IMG/VR virus record: IMGVR_UViG_3300044620_000987
Location: 1 to 31,391 of that record
Length of the DNA: 31,391 bases
From: a virus
Reading direction: 5' to 3' (one strand)
Shown one piece after another: positions 6,332 through 12,535 of the stretch. The position numbers were made by a program, and so were the translations under genes. The notes below the pieces were generated by a model, which did no database searches, was not told the DNA's origin, and worked only from the letters and a program-made list of their open reading frames with translations. Every line of letters starts with the position of its first letter. Position 1 is the stretch's first letter.

Positions 6332-6723
6332 CTACACGTATTAAAAAAGCATTTGCGACATTAAAATCAGAGAGAACTCTGGCTTTATGCCGTACTGACA
6401 ATGGAAGTTTTACAATATTTGAGGATAAGTTATCAACTAATCCTGTTATTGTATTAGTTAATGAAAACAATGAAGCTTTAGAAGAGCCTATTGTATTTTA
6501 TGAACTAAAAGACCTTACTCCTATCGCACGTAGAGAAACTAAAAACAATATTGTTTTCTACGTCTACAGCACAGATTCATTAGTACCATACGGCGTTTCC
6601 ACGTTTAAGGAAGTCGATTGGCCTATAATGGATATGACTGTTAGAGATTTTGCAGCTATTATGATGCAAAAACCTGTATCGTTAAAGAAAGAGCTTAACG
6701 ATATTATAAAAAAATCCTTCTAA
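6328..6723 (+). CDS. hypothetical protein, 131 aa
   Basis: Starts at ATG in the overlap with the frame-corrected end of the upstream HTH-like gene, which supports both. The N-terminus is basic (TTRIKKAF), the middle beta-rich (residues 18-100), and the C-terminus helical and lysine-rich. No family recognised. A weak hairpin (ACGAG/CTCGT, near 6746-6773) follows before the next tRNA-like element. Confidence 0.7.
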   Translation: MTTRIKKAFATLKSERTLALCRTDNGSFTIFEDKLSTNPVIVLVNENNEALEEPIVFYELKDLTPIARRETKNNIVFYVYSTDSLVPYGVSTFKEVDWPIMDMTVRDFAAIMMQKPVSLKKELNDIIKKSF

Positions 6724-6777
6724 AACCCATAGAAGAAATAGGGATACGAGTTAGCCTATTAAAAAAATCTCGTGTAT

Positions 6778-6919
6778 AGTCAGGTGGCGAAATTGGTAGA
6801 CGCTACACATCTATTGGTTCAATAGGCATATTGAATACGATGATAGAGGTTAAGGATGGATAAGTAAAAAGTACACTGAAAATCCACGACTCATACAGGT
6901 TCGAGTCCTGTCCTGACTA
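6778..6919 (+). tRNA. Leu-like tRNA gene with about 55 extra nucleotides
   Basis: The acceptor AGTCAGG/CCTGACT is perfect, the D arm (TGGCGAAATTGGTAGACGC) is of leucine-tRNA type, and the T arm ACAGG-TTCGAGT-CCTGT is perfect. The gene spans 142 nt where a class II tRNA is about 85-90. The region 6804-6894 holds alternative hairpins, CTATTG-gtt-CAATAG and TTCAATA-ggca-TATTGAA (6818-6824 with 6829-6835), which are mutually exclusive. Possible outer anticodon stems are CATC/GATG or TCTAT/ATAGA. The anticodon is therefore ambiguous; TTCAA within the first hairpin would suit CAA. A small intron, an oversized variable arm or a tRNA-like element are all possible. Confidence 0.5.
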
Positions 6920-6938
6920 CTAAATAAATTAAAAACAA

Positions 6939-7043
6939 ATGAAAAATTATTACATTGACAACAAAGAGTATTATTTATGGTGTATCGCGTTTTGCAGCTA
7001 TGCGCTCGTTTTAATGGCGCATAGGTGCTGTTATAACCAGTAG
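6939..7043 (+). CDS. very small membrane-like protein, 34 aa
   Basis: ATG preceded by A-rich sequence (AAAAACAA). The peptide has a polar tyrosine-rich start, then a hydrophobic stretch from about residue 13 to 27 (LWCIAFCSYALVLMA) and a cysteine pair near the end. It lies between two Leu-like tRNA elements with the zinc-ribbon gene. Support is limited to start context and composition. Confidence 0.35.
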   Translation: MKNYYIDNKEYYLWCIAFCSYALVLMAHRCCYNQ

Positions 7044-7072
7044 CGGATTATTAACGATAAAACTTAAATAAG

Positions 7073-7342
7073 ATGCAAGTAATTAAAAAAGAAAAACAGA
7101 TGAAGGAAGTTGATGTAACAATTGAAAGTTACACACTTTGCGACAAGTGCAATGAGAAAATAAAAACAAAGCGTTACGATGCTTTTGAATGTGAGTTCAT
7201 TCATAAAACAGGCAATAGTTACCCCGAAGGTGGAAGTGGTGAAAAACAAGAAATGGAACTGTGCCAAAACTGTGCGGTTGAACTTGTCGATTTACTTCGT
7301 GCAAATGGTTACAGAGTTACTGATTCGGAGTGGGATTGGTAG
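7073..7342 (+). CDS. small zinc-ribbon protein
   Basis: The 89-residue product (or 80 residues from the ATG at 7100) has two CxxC pairs, CDKC near residues 23-26 and CQNC near 64-67, an arrangement typical of a small zinc ribbon. The linker includes a glycine-rich turn (PEGGSGE), and the C-terminus is acidic and aromatic (DSEWDW). Such phage proteins often bind nucleic acid or host polymerase, but no specific family is recognised. It lies between two Leu-like tRNA elements. Confidence 0.65.
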   Translation: MQVIKKEKQMKEVDVTIESYTLCDKCNEKIKTKRYDAFECEFIHKTGNSYPEGGSGEKQEMELCQNCAVELVDLLRANGYRVTDSEWDW

Positions 7343-7386
7343 CTATTGGCTATAAAAAATGATGTGATACCATATTATTAAAACAT

Positions 7387-7502
7387 AGTCAGGTGGGAAA
7401 TGGGAAACCCGCTACAGAAAATTGATTCCGTTTGGAGGCTGTGATTTATGCTGAGGATGATAAAAGTAGTAGAGGTTACAGGTTCGAATCCTGTCCTGAC
7501 TA
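7387..7502 (+). tRNA. second Leu-like tRNA gene with expanded middle
   Basis: Acceptor (AGTCAGG/CCTGACT) and T arm (ACAGG-TTCGAAT-CCTGT) are nearly identical to the element at 6778, and the D arm is related (GGG...CCC). Total length is 116 nt. The middle differs completely from its twin. One fold uses GCTAC (7411-7415) with GTAGT (7466-7470), closing a 50-nt loop; another uses TACAG with CTGTG, closing a 21-nt loop. Neither gives a 7-nt anticodon loop, so no anticodon is called. It is probably a duplicate of the 6778 gene whose central part has been replaced or expanded. Confidence 0.5.
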
Positions 7503-7516
7503 CAAATTAAATAACT

Positions 7517-7678
7517 ATGAAAACTTTAAAAACTTACTCAGTAGTAGTATTTGATTCCAACAATGATGGAGTTTACGAAATACAAGCTTACAACAAAAGA
7601 GATGCTATTAAAAAAGTAGCTTCTAAGTACAATACTAAAACACAATCAGGAACAACTTACTACGTAAAAGAAATTTAA
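7517..7678 (+). CDS. small hypothetical protein, 53 aa
   Basis: ATG at 7517 (AACTATG context) begins a 53-residue beta-alpha-beta pattern: strand TYSVVVFD, acidic turn SNNDGVYE, helix NKRDAIKKVASKY, and strand TYYVKEI. Codon use and composition match neighbouring genes. The layout resembles small ferredoxin-like domains. It stands between a tRNA-like element and a 0.7-kb structured non-coding block. Function unknown. Confidence 0.6.
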   Translation: MKTLKTYSVVVFDSNNDGVYEIQAYNKRDAIKKVASKYNTKTQSGTTYYVKEI

Positions 7679-7684
7679 AATCTT

Positions 7685-8375
7685 AGGCTGGATGTTTGCC
7701 TTTGTCAATTATTAGAGGCCCAAGGTTAACCCCTATGGTAAGCGGTAATATTCACATAAAAAGCTGTAGTAATAAATAATAGGATGTGTGTACGTTGTGC
7801 GTTTTTCTCATGTCACAGTCCGAAAACGCTCTATTTATTACTACAGATTGTGTTGTTTCTCCTTGAGAAAGAGAAATTAAGTTCAAAGTATTAAGAGAGT
7901 AAAAACATGAAACTTACTCTACAACACAAACATCAATCTCATTTATCTAATTGTTTTGTAAAGATGAAAGTCCGTAGCATAAGTGACACATAACTATTGG
8001 AATGTCATTAAGTAGTACCCAATAATGCGTTACAAAACATTAGATAATATTCTATACCAAATACTGCTTGTTAAAGCGATTTACGCTACATAAAAATGTA
8101 GTATTGTCTAAAAATTGGTAGAAGAGTATAAAGTCATTGTGAAAATACTCATATACTCGTTTTTAACGCTGGAATGAAATATAACTTAAGTAACAATGAT
8201 AGGGGCAGCAAGTAGAAGAAGTTAGCTTAATGATATAGACGTATATCGGCTAAACAGTATTCATTGCCTTCAACATAGTAATATGTTGTCGTAGTTGTTA
8301 TGGTTCGAAATGATTTAAAAGGTAGTGACCTAACATAACAACATTGTGCGAATCAGGTGGTTCCTGATTGATACA
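7685..8375 (+). ncRNA. candidate large structured RNA, about 0.7 kb
   Basis: No gene fits, but long stems are striking. A perfect 15-bp stem 7764-7778 with 7832-7846 encloses a 7-bp stem GCGTTTT/AAAACGC (7799-7805 with 7823-7829). A 16-bp stem with one bulged T joins 7945-7961 to 8030-8045 and encloses TATTGG/CCAATA. Then come CTACAT-aaaa-ATGTAG, GAGTAT/ATACTC, and CAATGA...TCATTG enclosing TTAGC/GCTAA and GATATA-gacg-TATATC. A perfect 9-bp stem (8294-8302 with 8334-8342) and a 7-bp hairpin (8351-8357 with 8363-8369) close the block. This is too much perfect pairing for spacer DNA. A promoter for the next gene begins just downstream. Confidence 0.6.
8351..8373 (+). terminator. possible terminator hairpin of the structured RNA
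   Basis: AATCAGG-tggtt-CCTGATT makes a 7-bp hairpin at the 3' end of the block. The following sequence (GATACAAATTATT) lacks a strong T run, so it may be a 3' stability hairpin. Confidence 0.35.
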
Positions 8376-8416
8376 AATTATTAGTAAAATCCTTTTTTAT
8401 TATAGGTTTATTTTAT

Positions 8417-8424
8417 TATATTTG
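8417..8424 (+). promoter_or_regulatory. Bacteroidota-type promoter -7 box
   Basis: TATATTTG matches the Bacteroides housekeeping -7 consensus TAnnTTTG, 20 bases before the ATG at 8445. The upstream region is T-rich, but a clear -33 TTG was not seen. It would drive the recombination module. Confidence 0.55.
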
Positions 8425-8444
8425 CTATAAGAAAATTACATTTT

Positions 8445-9224
8445 ATGGAATTACCAACAGAAATAACACCAGTTAAACAAGTAGACCCAATCACCCTAAT
8501 TATTTACGGTGAACCTAAACAAGGTAAATCGGCTATTTGTGCAGAGTTAACCAAGCAGTCTAACGTTTTAGTACTCTCATTGGAACCTAATGGTTATGAT
8601 TATTTATCAGCTAGAAAAATTGATATTGATGGGCCTAAAAAACTCAACGAATTTATAGTTACAATGAAGGAAAAAGGACCTATCTATGATATACTTATTA
8701 TAGATACGGTTACTAAGTTAGATGAATGGTCCGAAATTGTAGGTACGTATAACTATATGCGTACTTCTCAAGGTAAAAGATTTAATTTAGGTAAGGATGG
8801 TAAACAGATAACACACGACAATCCCGATTGGGAAAGTGTACATTCACTTGCTAACGGTGCAGGTTACAGATTTTCAAGAGAGTGGTTTTTAGAAACTATT
8901 GAAACTCTGTCTACATTAGCACCTAAAATTGTACTTGTTGCACACATTAAAGACAAGTATGTAGGACAAGTAGGTGATGATTACATTACAGCCACAGAAG
9001 TAGATTTAACAGGTAAATTGAAACGAATTTTGCCAAGTAGGGTGAGCGGCATAGCGAAATTCGTACGTGAGAAAAATTTAGGGTATTTGTCATTTGAATC
9101 TAACGATGGTAGTGTTGCAGGTAGCCGAGCTGCACATCTTACTGGTAAAGTACTAATCTCGGAATTGAAAGATGCATCCCTTGTTACACATTGGGATGAC
9201 ATTTATCTCTCATTAAAAAAGTAA
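8445..9224 (+). CDS. Sak4-like RecA-fold ATPase (single-strand annealing/recombination)
   Basis: The 259-residue P-loop ATPase has Walker A GEPKQGKS at residues 22-29 and Walker B ILIIDT at 83-88. Size and motif spacing match phage Sak4/AAA_24 proteins, RecA-core ATPases that assist single-strand annealing with a phage SSB. The probable SSB two genes downstream fits this pairing. A promoter-like TATATTTG lies upstream and the start context is TTTTATGG. It probably acts on phage ssDNA during recombination-dependent replication. Confidence 0.8.
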   Translation: MELPTEITPVKQVDPITLIIYGEPKQGKSAICAELTKQSNVLVLSLEPNGYDYLSARKIDIDGPKKLNEFIVTMKEKGPIYDILIIDTVTKLDEWSEIVGTYNYMRTSQGKRFNLGKDGKQITHDNPDWESVHSLANGAGYRFSREWFLETIETLSTLAPKIVLVAHIKDKYVGQVGDDYITATEVDLTGKLKRILPSRVSGIAKFVREKNLGYLSFESNDGSVAGSRAAHLTGKVLISELKDASLVTHWDDIYLSLKK

Positions 9225-9237
9225 ACTACAAAACAGT

Positions 9238-9555
9238 ATGCAATTAACACTAAGCGCCGTGTTCGCAGCTATCGAAGCTGGCAACACCAAAAAAGAAATC
9301 AGAGAAATGTTTGCTTTGAGTGCCAAACAGTACAAGACTCTCGTTAGTAACCCAGCAGTAGCTGAAAAGTTTGAGCAGGTTAAAACTGCTAAACAAGCTG
9401 CTATTGATGCCGAAAAAGCGTCTAAACGTGCGGAAAAAGATTTGATTCTTGTAGATGATTTATCAGAAGTTACTGATGTAGCTAAAACTGCTACAGAAGA
9501 AAGTCCTTCTGCTGCATCAACTTTTAACCCAAGTTTTGATAACGTACCTGCATAA
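9238..9555 (+). CDS. small helical protein of the recombination module
   Basis: 105 residues. The N-terminal half looks like a helix-turn-helix (AAIEAGNTKKEIREMFALS, about residues 10-28), followed by a charged, alanine- and lysine-rich helix and a disordered acidic tail. Its stop overlaps the SSB-like start by one base (TAATG). The context suggests an accessory factor of the Sak4/SSB pair. It could regulate or load DNA-binding partners; no specific family is recognised. Confidence 0.65.
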   Translation: MQLTLSAVFAAIEAGNTKKEIREMFALSAKQYKTLVSNPAVAEKFEQVKTAKQAAIDAEKASKRAEKDLILVDDLSEVTDVAKTATEESPSAASTFNPSFDNVPA

Positions 9556-10382
9556 TGGCTGGCTTAAACAACGCTAAACAAAATTCTTCTTACGTCCGCA
9601 AATTGTACACAGGTGTAACACCTTTACGCCCTGTACTTATTAATCCTACAGTAGCTGATTTAAAGTCTATTGGTATTGAAGCTGAGTCTACTCGTCAATA
9701 TACCAATCTTGAACTCGGCGAAAAGATGTGGACTAAGATTGTAATCTTCTTAGAAGGTATCGGTCTTGAAGGCGACAAAATTCTTACTAACGTAGAATTT
9801 TTAGTTTCTAATCGAGTTCGTAAATCTCAGACAGGTAAAACACAGTTTGCAAGTAAAGCAGGCGTGTTTTCATGGGCTGAAGAACCTTCTATGTTACAAG
9901 AATGGTTTAAAAACAAAGGTGCAAGTCGACCTGCATTCGAAGGTGAAGAAGATTTACTTAACTTCTTTATCGGTCTTGGTAATCTCGATACTTACTCAGA
10001 TGATGCTGAAGTAGGTTTTGCAGATTGGTCTAAGATTGCTTCAGGTGATGTATCAGAATTGAGGGAGTACATTACAAGTTCTCCTTCTTTTATGACAAAA
10101 GACACTTTTGGTAATCCTACTACTGTTACACGCGAAGTAAAATGTCTCTGCTATGTGCAGAAAGACAAATACATGCGTGTATTCAGCAAAGCTTTTGATT
10201 CTGTAGAAAGTATTAAACCTACACGAATTATTAAAGCTCTTGACGGTTTGTTGAAGCCTCTGGAATCTCTTGAAAGTAAAGACATTACTTTCAGGAATTT
10301 TACACCCTCTTTAGATTTAGCTAAAGAATCTAGTTCAGATGGTGTAGAAGCTACAGAAACTCCTTCAGATTTACCGTTCTAA
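9555..10382 (+). CDS. probable phage single-stranded DNA-binding protein
   Basis: The 275-residue protein contains a central beta-rich region (about 55-110: WTKIVIFLEG, ILTNVEFLVSNR) and a long acidic, serine-rich C-terminus ending SDLPF. An acidic tail with terminal -PF is the hallmark of SSB C-terminal tips that recruit replication partners. Gene order after a Sak4-like ATPase supports the assignment. The OB fold itself is not certain by eye, and the protein is longer than bacterial SSB (about 180). It would coat ssDNA during replication and recombination. Confidence 0.6.
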   Translation: MAGLNNAKQNSSYVRKLYTGVTPLRPVLINPTVADLKSIGIEAESTRQYTNLELGEKMWTKIVIFLEGIGLEGDKILTNVEFLVSNRVRKSQTGKTQFASKAGVFSWAEEPSMLQEWFKNKGASRPAFEGEEDLLNFFIGLGNLDTYSDDAEVGFADWSKIASGDVSELREYITSSPSFMTKDTFGNPTTVTREVKCLCYVQKDKYMRVFSKAFDSVESIKPTRIIKALDGLLKPLESLESKDITFRNFTPSLDLAKESSSDGVEATETPSDLPF

Positions 10383-10388
10383 CAATTT

Positions 10389-10451
10389 AACCGCTCTGCA
10401 ACCACCGAACGGTCTGTTTCCAACAGACACGCTGATGTAGGTGGAGCGGGG
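10389..10451 (+). ncRNA. compact structured element before tRNA-Cys
   Basis: CCGCTC and CCACC on the left pair with GGTGG and GAGCGG on the right (around 10389-10449), with a five-base bulge. Inside is a perfect 7-bp hairpin GTCTGTT-tcc-AACAGAC. GC content is high for the window. There is no T tract, so it is a structured RNA element or processing hairpin more than a terminator. Confidence 0.45.
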
Positions 10452-10459
10452 CGGCACTT

Positions 10460-10531
10460 GGTGAGGTGGCGGAAATGGAACGCACCGGCCCGCAAAGCCG
10501 GTACATGGGGGTTCGACTCCCCCGCTCACCA
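10460..10531 (+). tRNA. tRNA-Cys (GCA), provisional
   Basis: The 72-nt cloverleaf has acceptor GGTGAGG/GCTCACC (innermost pair G-G mismatched), D stem GCG/CGC, anticodon arm CCGGC-CCGCAAA-GCCGG giving GCA, variable TACAT, and T arm GGGGG-TTCGACT-CCCCC. Position 33 is C instead of the near-universal T, and CCA is not encoded. The anticodon assignment is clear; function with C33 is less so. Confidence 0.7.
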
Positions 10532-10773
10532 CAAAAAAAGAAACCTGATTATGACAGCAAAAGAAAAACAGGAACAATTTCTGAAAGAAATCAAAGATGT
10601 ATTGAAGAAGTATAACGCAGAAATAAGTCTTGAAGATTTCGGTTACGGCTATTCACAAGACTTTAAAATTGTTATTGATTTTGACTTTGACGATTCTTTA
10701 GAAGATACTGGAATTGTTCCGCAAATAAAAATCGGCAGTTTTTTAGATGGTTGTTAAATTGACGCTCACCACG
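10523..10773 (+). repeat. direct repeat of the tRNA-Cys 3' end flanking a small gene
   Basis: CGCTCACCAC followed by an A run occurs at 10523-10532, inside the tRNA-Cys 3' end, and again after GA at about 10763-10772, six bases after the stop of the 10551 gene. The unit is about 240 bp. A repeat of a tRNA 3' end on both sides of a gene is what tRNA-targeted insertion or a tandem-duplication remnant leaves. At about ten bases it could also be chance. Confidence 0.3.
10551..10757 (+). CDS. small acidic hypothetical protein, 68 aa
   Basis: The ATG at 10551 is chosen because earlier in-frame starts lie inside the tRNA-Cys gene. The product has a lysine-rich helix (TAKEKQEQFLKEIKDVLKKY) followed by a strongly acidic beta region (KIVIDFDFDDSLED). 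A second copy of the tRNA-Cys 3' end (CGCTCACCAC) occurs just after its stop, so this gene is flanked by short direct repeats. Function unknown. Confidence 0.6.
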   Translation: MTAKEKQEQFLKEIKDVLKKYNAEISLEDFGYGYSQDFKIVIDFDFDDSLEDTGIVPQIKIGSFLDGC

Positions 10774-10870
10774 AAAAAACACATGGTACTTTCACTGAGA
10801 AGGTTAGTCGCTGGATTTCAGCAAAAAGCAGCTAGCCACGGCTGTAAAAAACTCTCCCATATGTACTAAA

Positions 10871-10941
10871 GGGCAGTTAGCTATAATGGTAAAGCCTGTG
10901 GTTTATCCCAGAGATGTGCGGTTCGACTCCCACACTGCCCT
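10871..10941 (+). tRNA. tRNA-like gene with irregular anticodon and T arms
   Basis: The acceptor GGGCAGT/ACTGCCC is perfect and the D arm is short (GCT/AGC). The anticodon helix CTGTG/CAGAG contains a G-G mismatch and leaves an 8-nt loop (GTTTATCC), from which TTA or TAT could be read. The T stem needs a bulged C (GTG-c-GG with CCCAC). Total length is 71 nt. The combination suggests a decaying or unusual tRNA; the amino acid is not assigned. Confidence 0.5.
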
Positions 10942-10946
10942 CTTTA

Positions 10947-11041
10947 GGTTTGATAAGACAATGGTAGTCGCTGTTACCGATTAAAATAACTGTGGTGGGT
11001 ATTTAGGTAGGAGAGTATAGGTTCGAATCCTTTTCAAACCA
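10947..11041 (+). tRNA. tRNA-like gene with enlarged anticodon region
   Basis: The acceptor GGTTTGA/TCAAACC is perfect; the T arm is ATAGG-TTCGAAT-CCTTT with one mismatch; the D stem is GAC/GTC. One fold pairs TTACC (10974-10978) with GGTAG (11006-11010), leaving a 27-nt loop; another pairs GTTA with TAAC (10973-10976 with 10987-10990), leaving a 10-nt loop and a 26-nt variable region. Length is 95 nt. It starts six bases after the preceding tRNA-like gene. The anticodon is uncertain. Confidence 0.5.
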
Positions 11042-11147
11042 CGAAAACTGTCGTATGATGTGCAGAGAGATTCTGCAATCGCTTGATGTTAGGGTAAGTA
11101 GTTTGGGCGCATGAAACAAAGACAGGTTTTCGCATAAGTTTGCGTTA
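11042..11147 (+). ncRNA. structured RNA downstream of the tRNA pair
   Basis: CGAAAACTGTC near 11042 pairs with GACAGGTTTTCG near 11120-11132, with one bulged G, enclosing TGCAG/CTGCA. Then CGCA/TGCG leads into a GC-rich terminator. There is no reading frame. It reads as a small stable RNA or the 3' trailer of the tRNA transcript. Confidence 0.45.
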
Positions 11148-11174
11148 GGGGCGGCTAATAACCGCCCCTTTTTT
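11148..11174 (+). terminator. strong Rho-independent terminator
   Basis: GGGGCGG-ctaataa-CCGCCCC (11148-11168) is followed by six T. It closes the tRNA/structured RNA region and separates it from the exported-protein gene. Confidence 0.9.
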
Positions 11175-11206
11175 CAATTTTTAAACTAATCAATCAAAAC
11201 AATAAA

Positions 11207-11686
11207 ATGAAGAAATTATTCTTTCTAATCGCTATGTTGCTTACTATTAATGTAAGCGCACAATGGACGTACAAAACTATTGATAATGGTTTTGACCCTA
11301 AGTATCGTATAGCCTACTGTATTGACCCTACAAGTAAAGCTATTCTTAAGCTGCAAAATGTTGAAGGTAATTCAACAATGATTTATGTAGCTGTCTATGC
11401 ACTGTGCTCAGAGTCTGTACAGTTTGATGTAGTGTTCCTAGTAAATAATGAATGGGTTAAGTACGAGTTTTTCCAAATTGTAGAATCCAGTAGTACAGGA
11501 ACATTTAAGATTATCACTATAGGTGACAACGTTAATGACGCTATTGGTGACAACATATTCAAAACAGCTACAAAATGTAAAATTCGTATTTACGACACTA
11601 AATGTGAAGATGTCGACATTTATGAATTTAACATGGCTAACAGCGCAGCTGCTCTACAATTTATGAGAGCCGGATACACACAATAA
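11207..11686 (+). CDS. exported protein with Sec signal peptide
   Basis: 159 residues. It begins with a clear signal peptide: MKK, a hydrophobic core to about residue 16, and predicted cleavage after NVSA before QW. The mature part is about 140 residues, beta-rich, with at least four cysteines, and no family is recognised. The start context is AATAAAATGA. It is followed 10 bases later by the lysozyme-like gene, so a role at the host envelope (lysis, exclusion or surface modification) is likely but not shown. Confidence 0.7.
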   Translation: MKKLFFLIAMLLTINVSAQWTYKTIDNGFDPKYRIAYCIDPTSKAILKLQNVEGNSTMIYVAVYALCSESVQFDVVFLVNNEWVKYEFFQIVESSSTGTFKIITIGDNVNDAIGDNIFKTATKCKIRIYDTKCEDVDIYEFNMANSAAALQFMRAGYTQ

Positions 11687-11696
11687 TCTTTAAACT

Positions 11697-12224
11697 ATGT
11701 ACAGATTTAACAGCATAACATTAACGTACGAAAAACTAACCATTAAATTCTATTTCAAACTATTAGCTATTTTGCTTTTTGTTACTGTTGGTTTATCGTA
11801 CACAAGTGTAAGAGTTATTGAAACGGAAAAAATACCAGTCGTAATAGTTAGCGAATCGTCAGAAGACTTAACAAAAGACAAATTACTTGAGTATTTGAAG
11901 CAGTGTAACGTAAAATTTCCTAATATTGTACTCAAGCAAGCATTACTCGAATCAAATGGCTTTAAAAGTAACATATACAAGCAAAATAATAATCTTTTTG
12001 GCATGCGTATATCTACTAGTCGTCCTACAACTCATAAAGGTAGTCATTTGGGTTTTGCAGCGTACAATTCTTGGAAAGAGAGTGTATTAGATTACGCATT
12101 ATGGCAAGCTTCATATACAAGAACTATTACTACAGAAAGTCAGTATTACGCTTTCTTAGACGAAATTTACTGTACCGACGTAGTAAACCAGCAAAAGTAT
12201 TCAGAAACATTGAAGAAACTATGA
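11697..12224 (+). CDS. membrane-anchored glucosaminidase-like lysozyme (endolysin)
   Basis: 175 residues. A signal-anchor helix at about 19-36 (FYFKLLAILLFVTVGLSY) is followed by a mannosyl-glycoprotein endo-beta-N-acetylglucosaminidase (PF01832-like) domain from about 60 to the end. Recognisable parts are QALLESNGFKS with the probable catalytic Glu85, NNNLFGMR (97-104), and the FAAYNSW and WQASY blocks. The family cleaves peptidoglycan between GlcNAc and MurNAc. The N-terminal anchor without an obvious cleavage site suggests a signal-anchor-release endolysin. Its stop overlaps the next start by ATGA. Confidence 0.8.
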   Translation: MYRFNSITLTYEKLTIKFYFKLLAILLFVTVGLSYTSVRVIETEKIPVVIVSESSEDLTKDKLLEYLKQCNVKFPNIVLKQALLESNGFKSNIYKQNNNLFGMRISTSRPTTHKGSHLGFAAYNSWKESVLDYALWQASYTRTITTESQYYAFLDEIYCTDVVNQQKYSETLKKL

Positions 12225-12463
12225 TTCAAGAAGATTTTAAAAAAGTCATCAAAAGTTTACACTCTTGTGTAACAGAAGAGCAAGTAATAGTTACTGATAG
12301 ATTCTTTGGACACTTTTTAACCAAGTATTTTCATAGAACTAGTAGAATACCTGCGCTAATCGAAGGACCAGACATTGAATCCAATGTTTATATTCAAATT
12401 TACAATTACGAAAAAGATTTAATGTACGACAAAATTTACAAGCATCACTTAGTAGAAGCTTAA
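12221..12463 (+). CDS. small hypothetical protein coupled to the lysozyme
   Basis: The ATG at 12221 overlaps the lysozyme stop by ATGA and is preferred over earlier in-frame ATGs that lie inside the lysozyme gene. The 80-residue product is basic and aromatic, with helix-strand alternation and no membrane segment. It might assist or inhibit the lysozyme, by position only. A terminator follows the stop. Confidence 0.65.
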   Translation: MIQEDFKKVIKSLHSCVTEEQVIVTDRFFGHFLTKYFHRTSRIPALIEGPDIESNVYIQIYNYEKDLMYDKIYKHHLVEA

Positions 12464-12480
12464 ATTACGTTGTACTACAG

Positions 12481-12525
12481 AAACCCGTAGTATACTGAAA
12501 GGTGTGCTGCGGGTTTTTTATTTTT
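12481..12525 (+). terminator. Rho-independent terminator
   Basis: AAACCCG (12481-12487) pairs with CGGGTTT (12510-12516), enclosing about 22 nt, and is followed by T-rich sequence. It ends the lysozyme operon 11 bases before the helicase gene. Confidence 0.7.
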
Positions 12526-12535
12526 AACAATCTTT

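Noticed and set aside
7907-7993. A 28-codon plus-strand frame in the 7685-8375 block
   Set aside because: It runs through the left arm of the 16-bp stem; the peptide has no feature and the pairing is the stronger signal.
10458-10550. Upstream extension of the 10551 gene
   Set aside because: It is encoded by tRNA-Cys; the ATG after the tRNA is the credible start.
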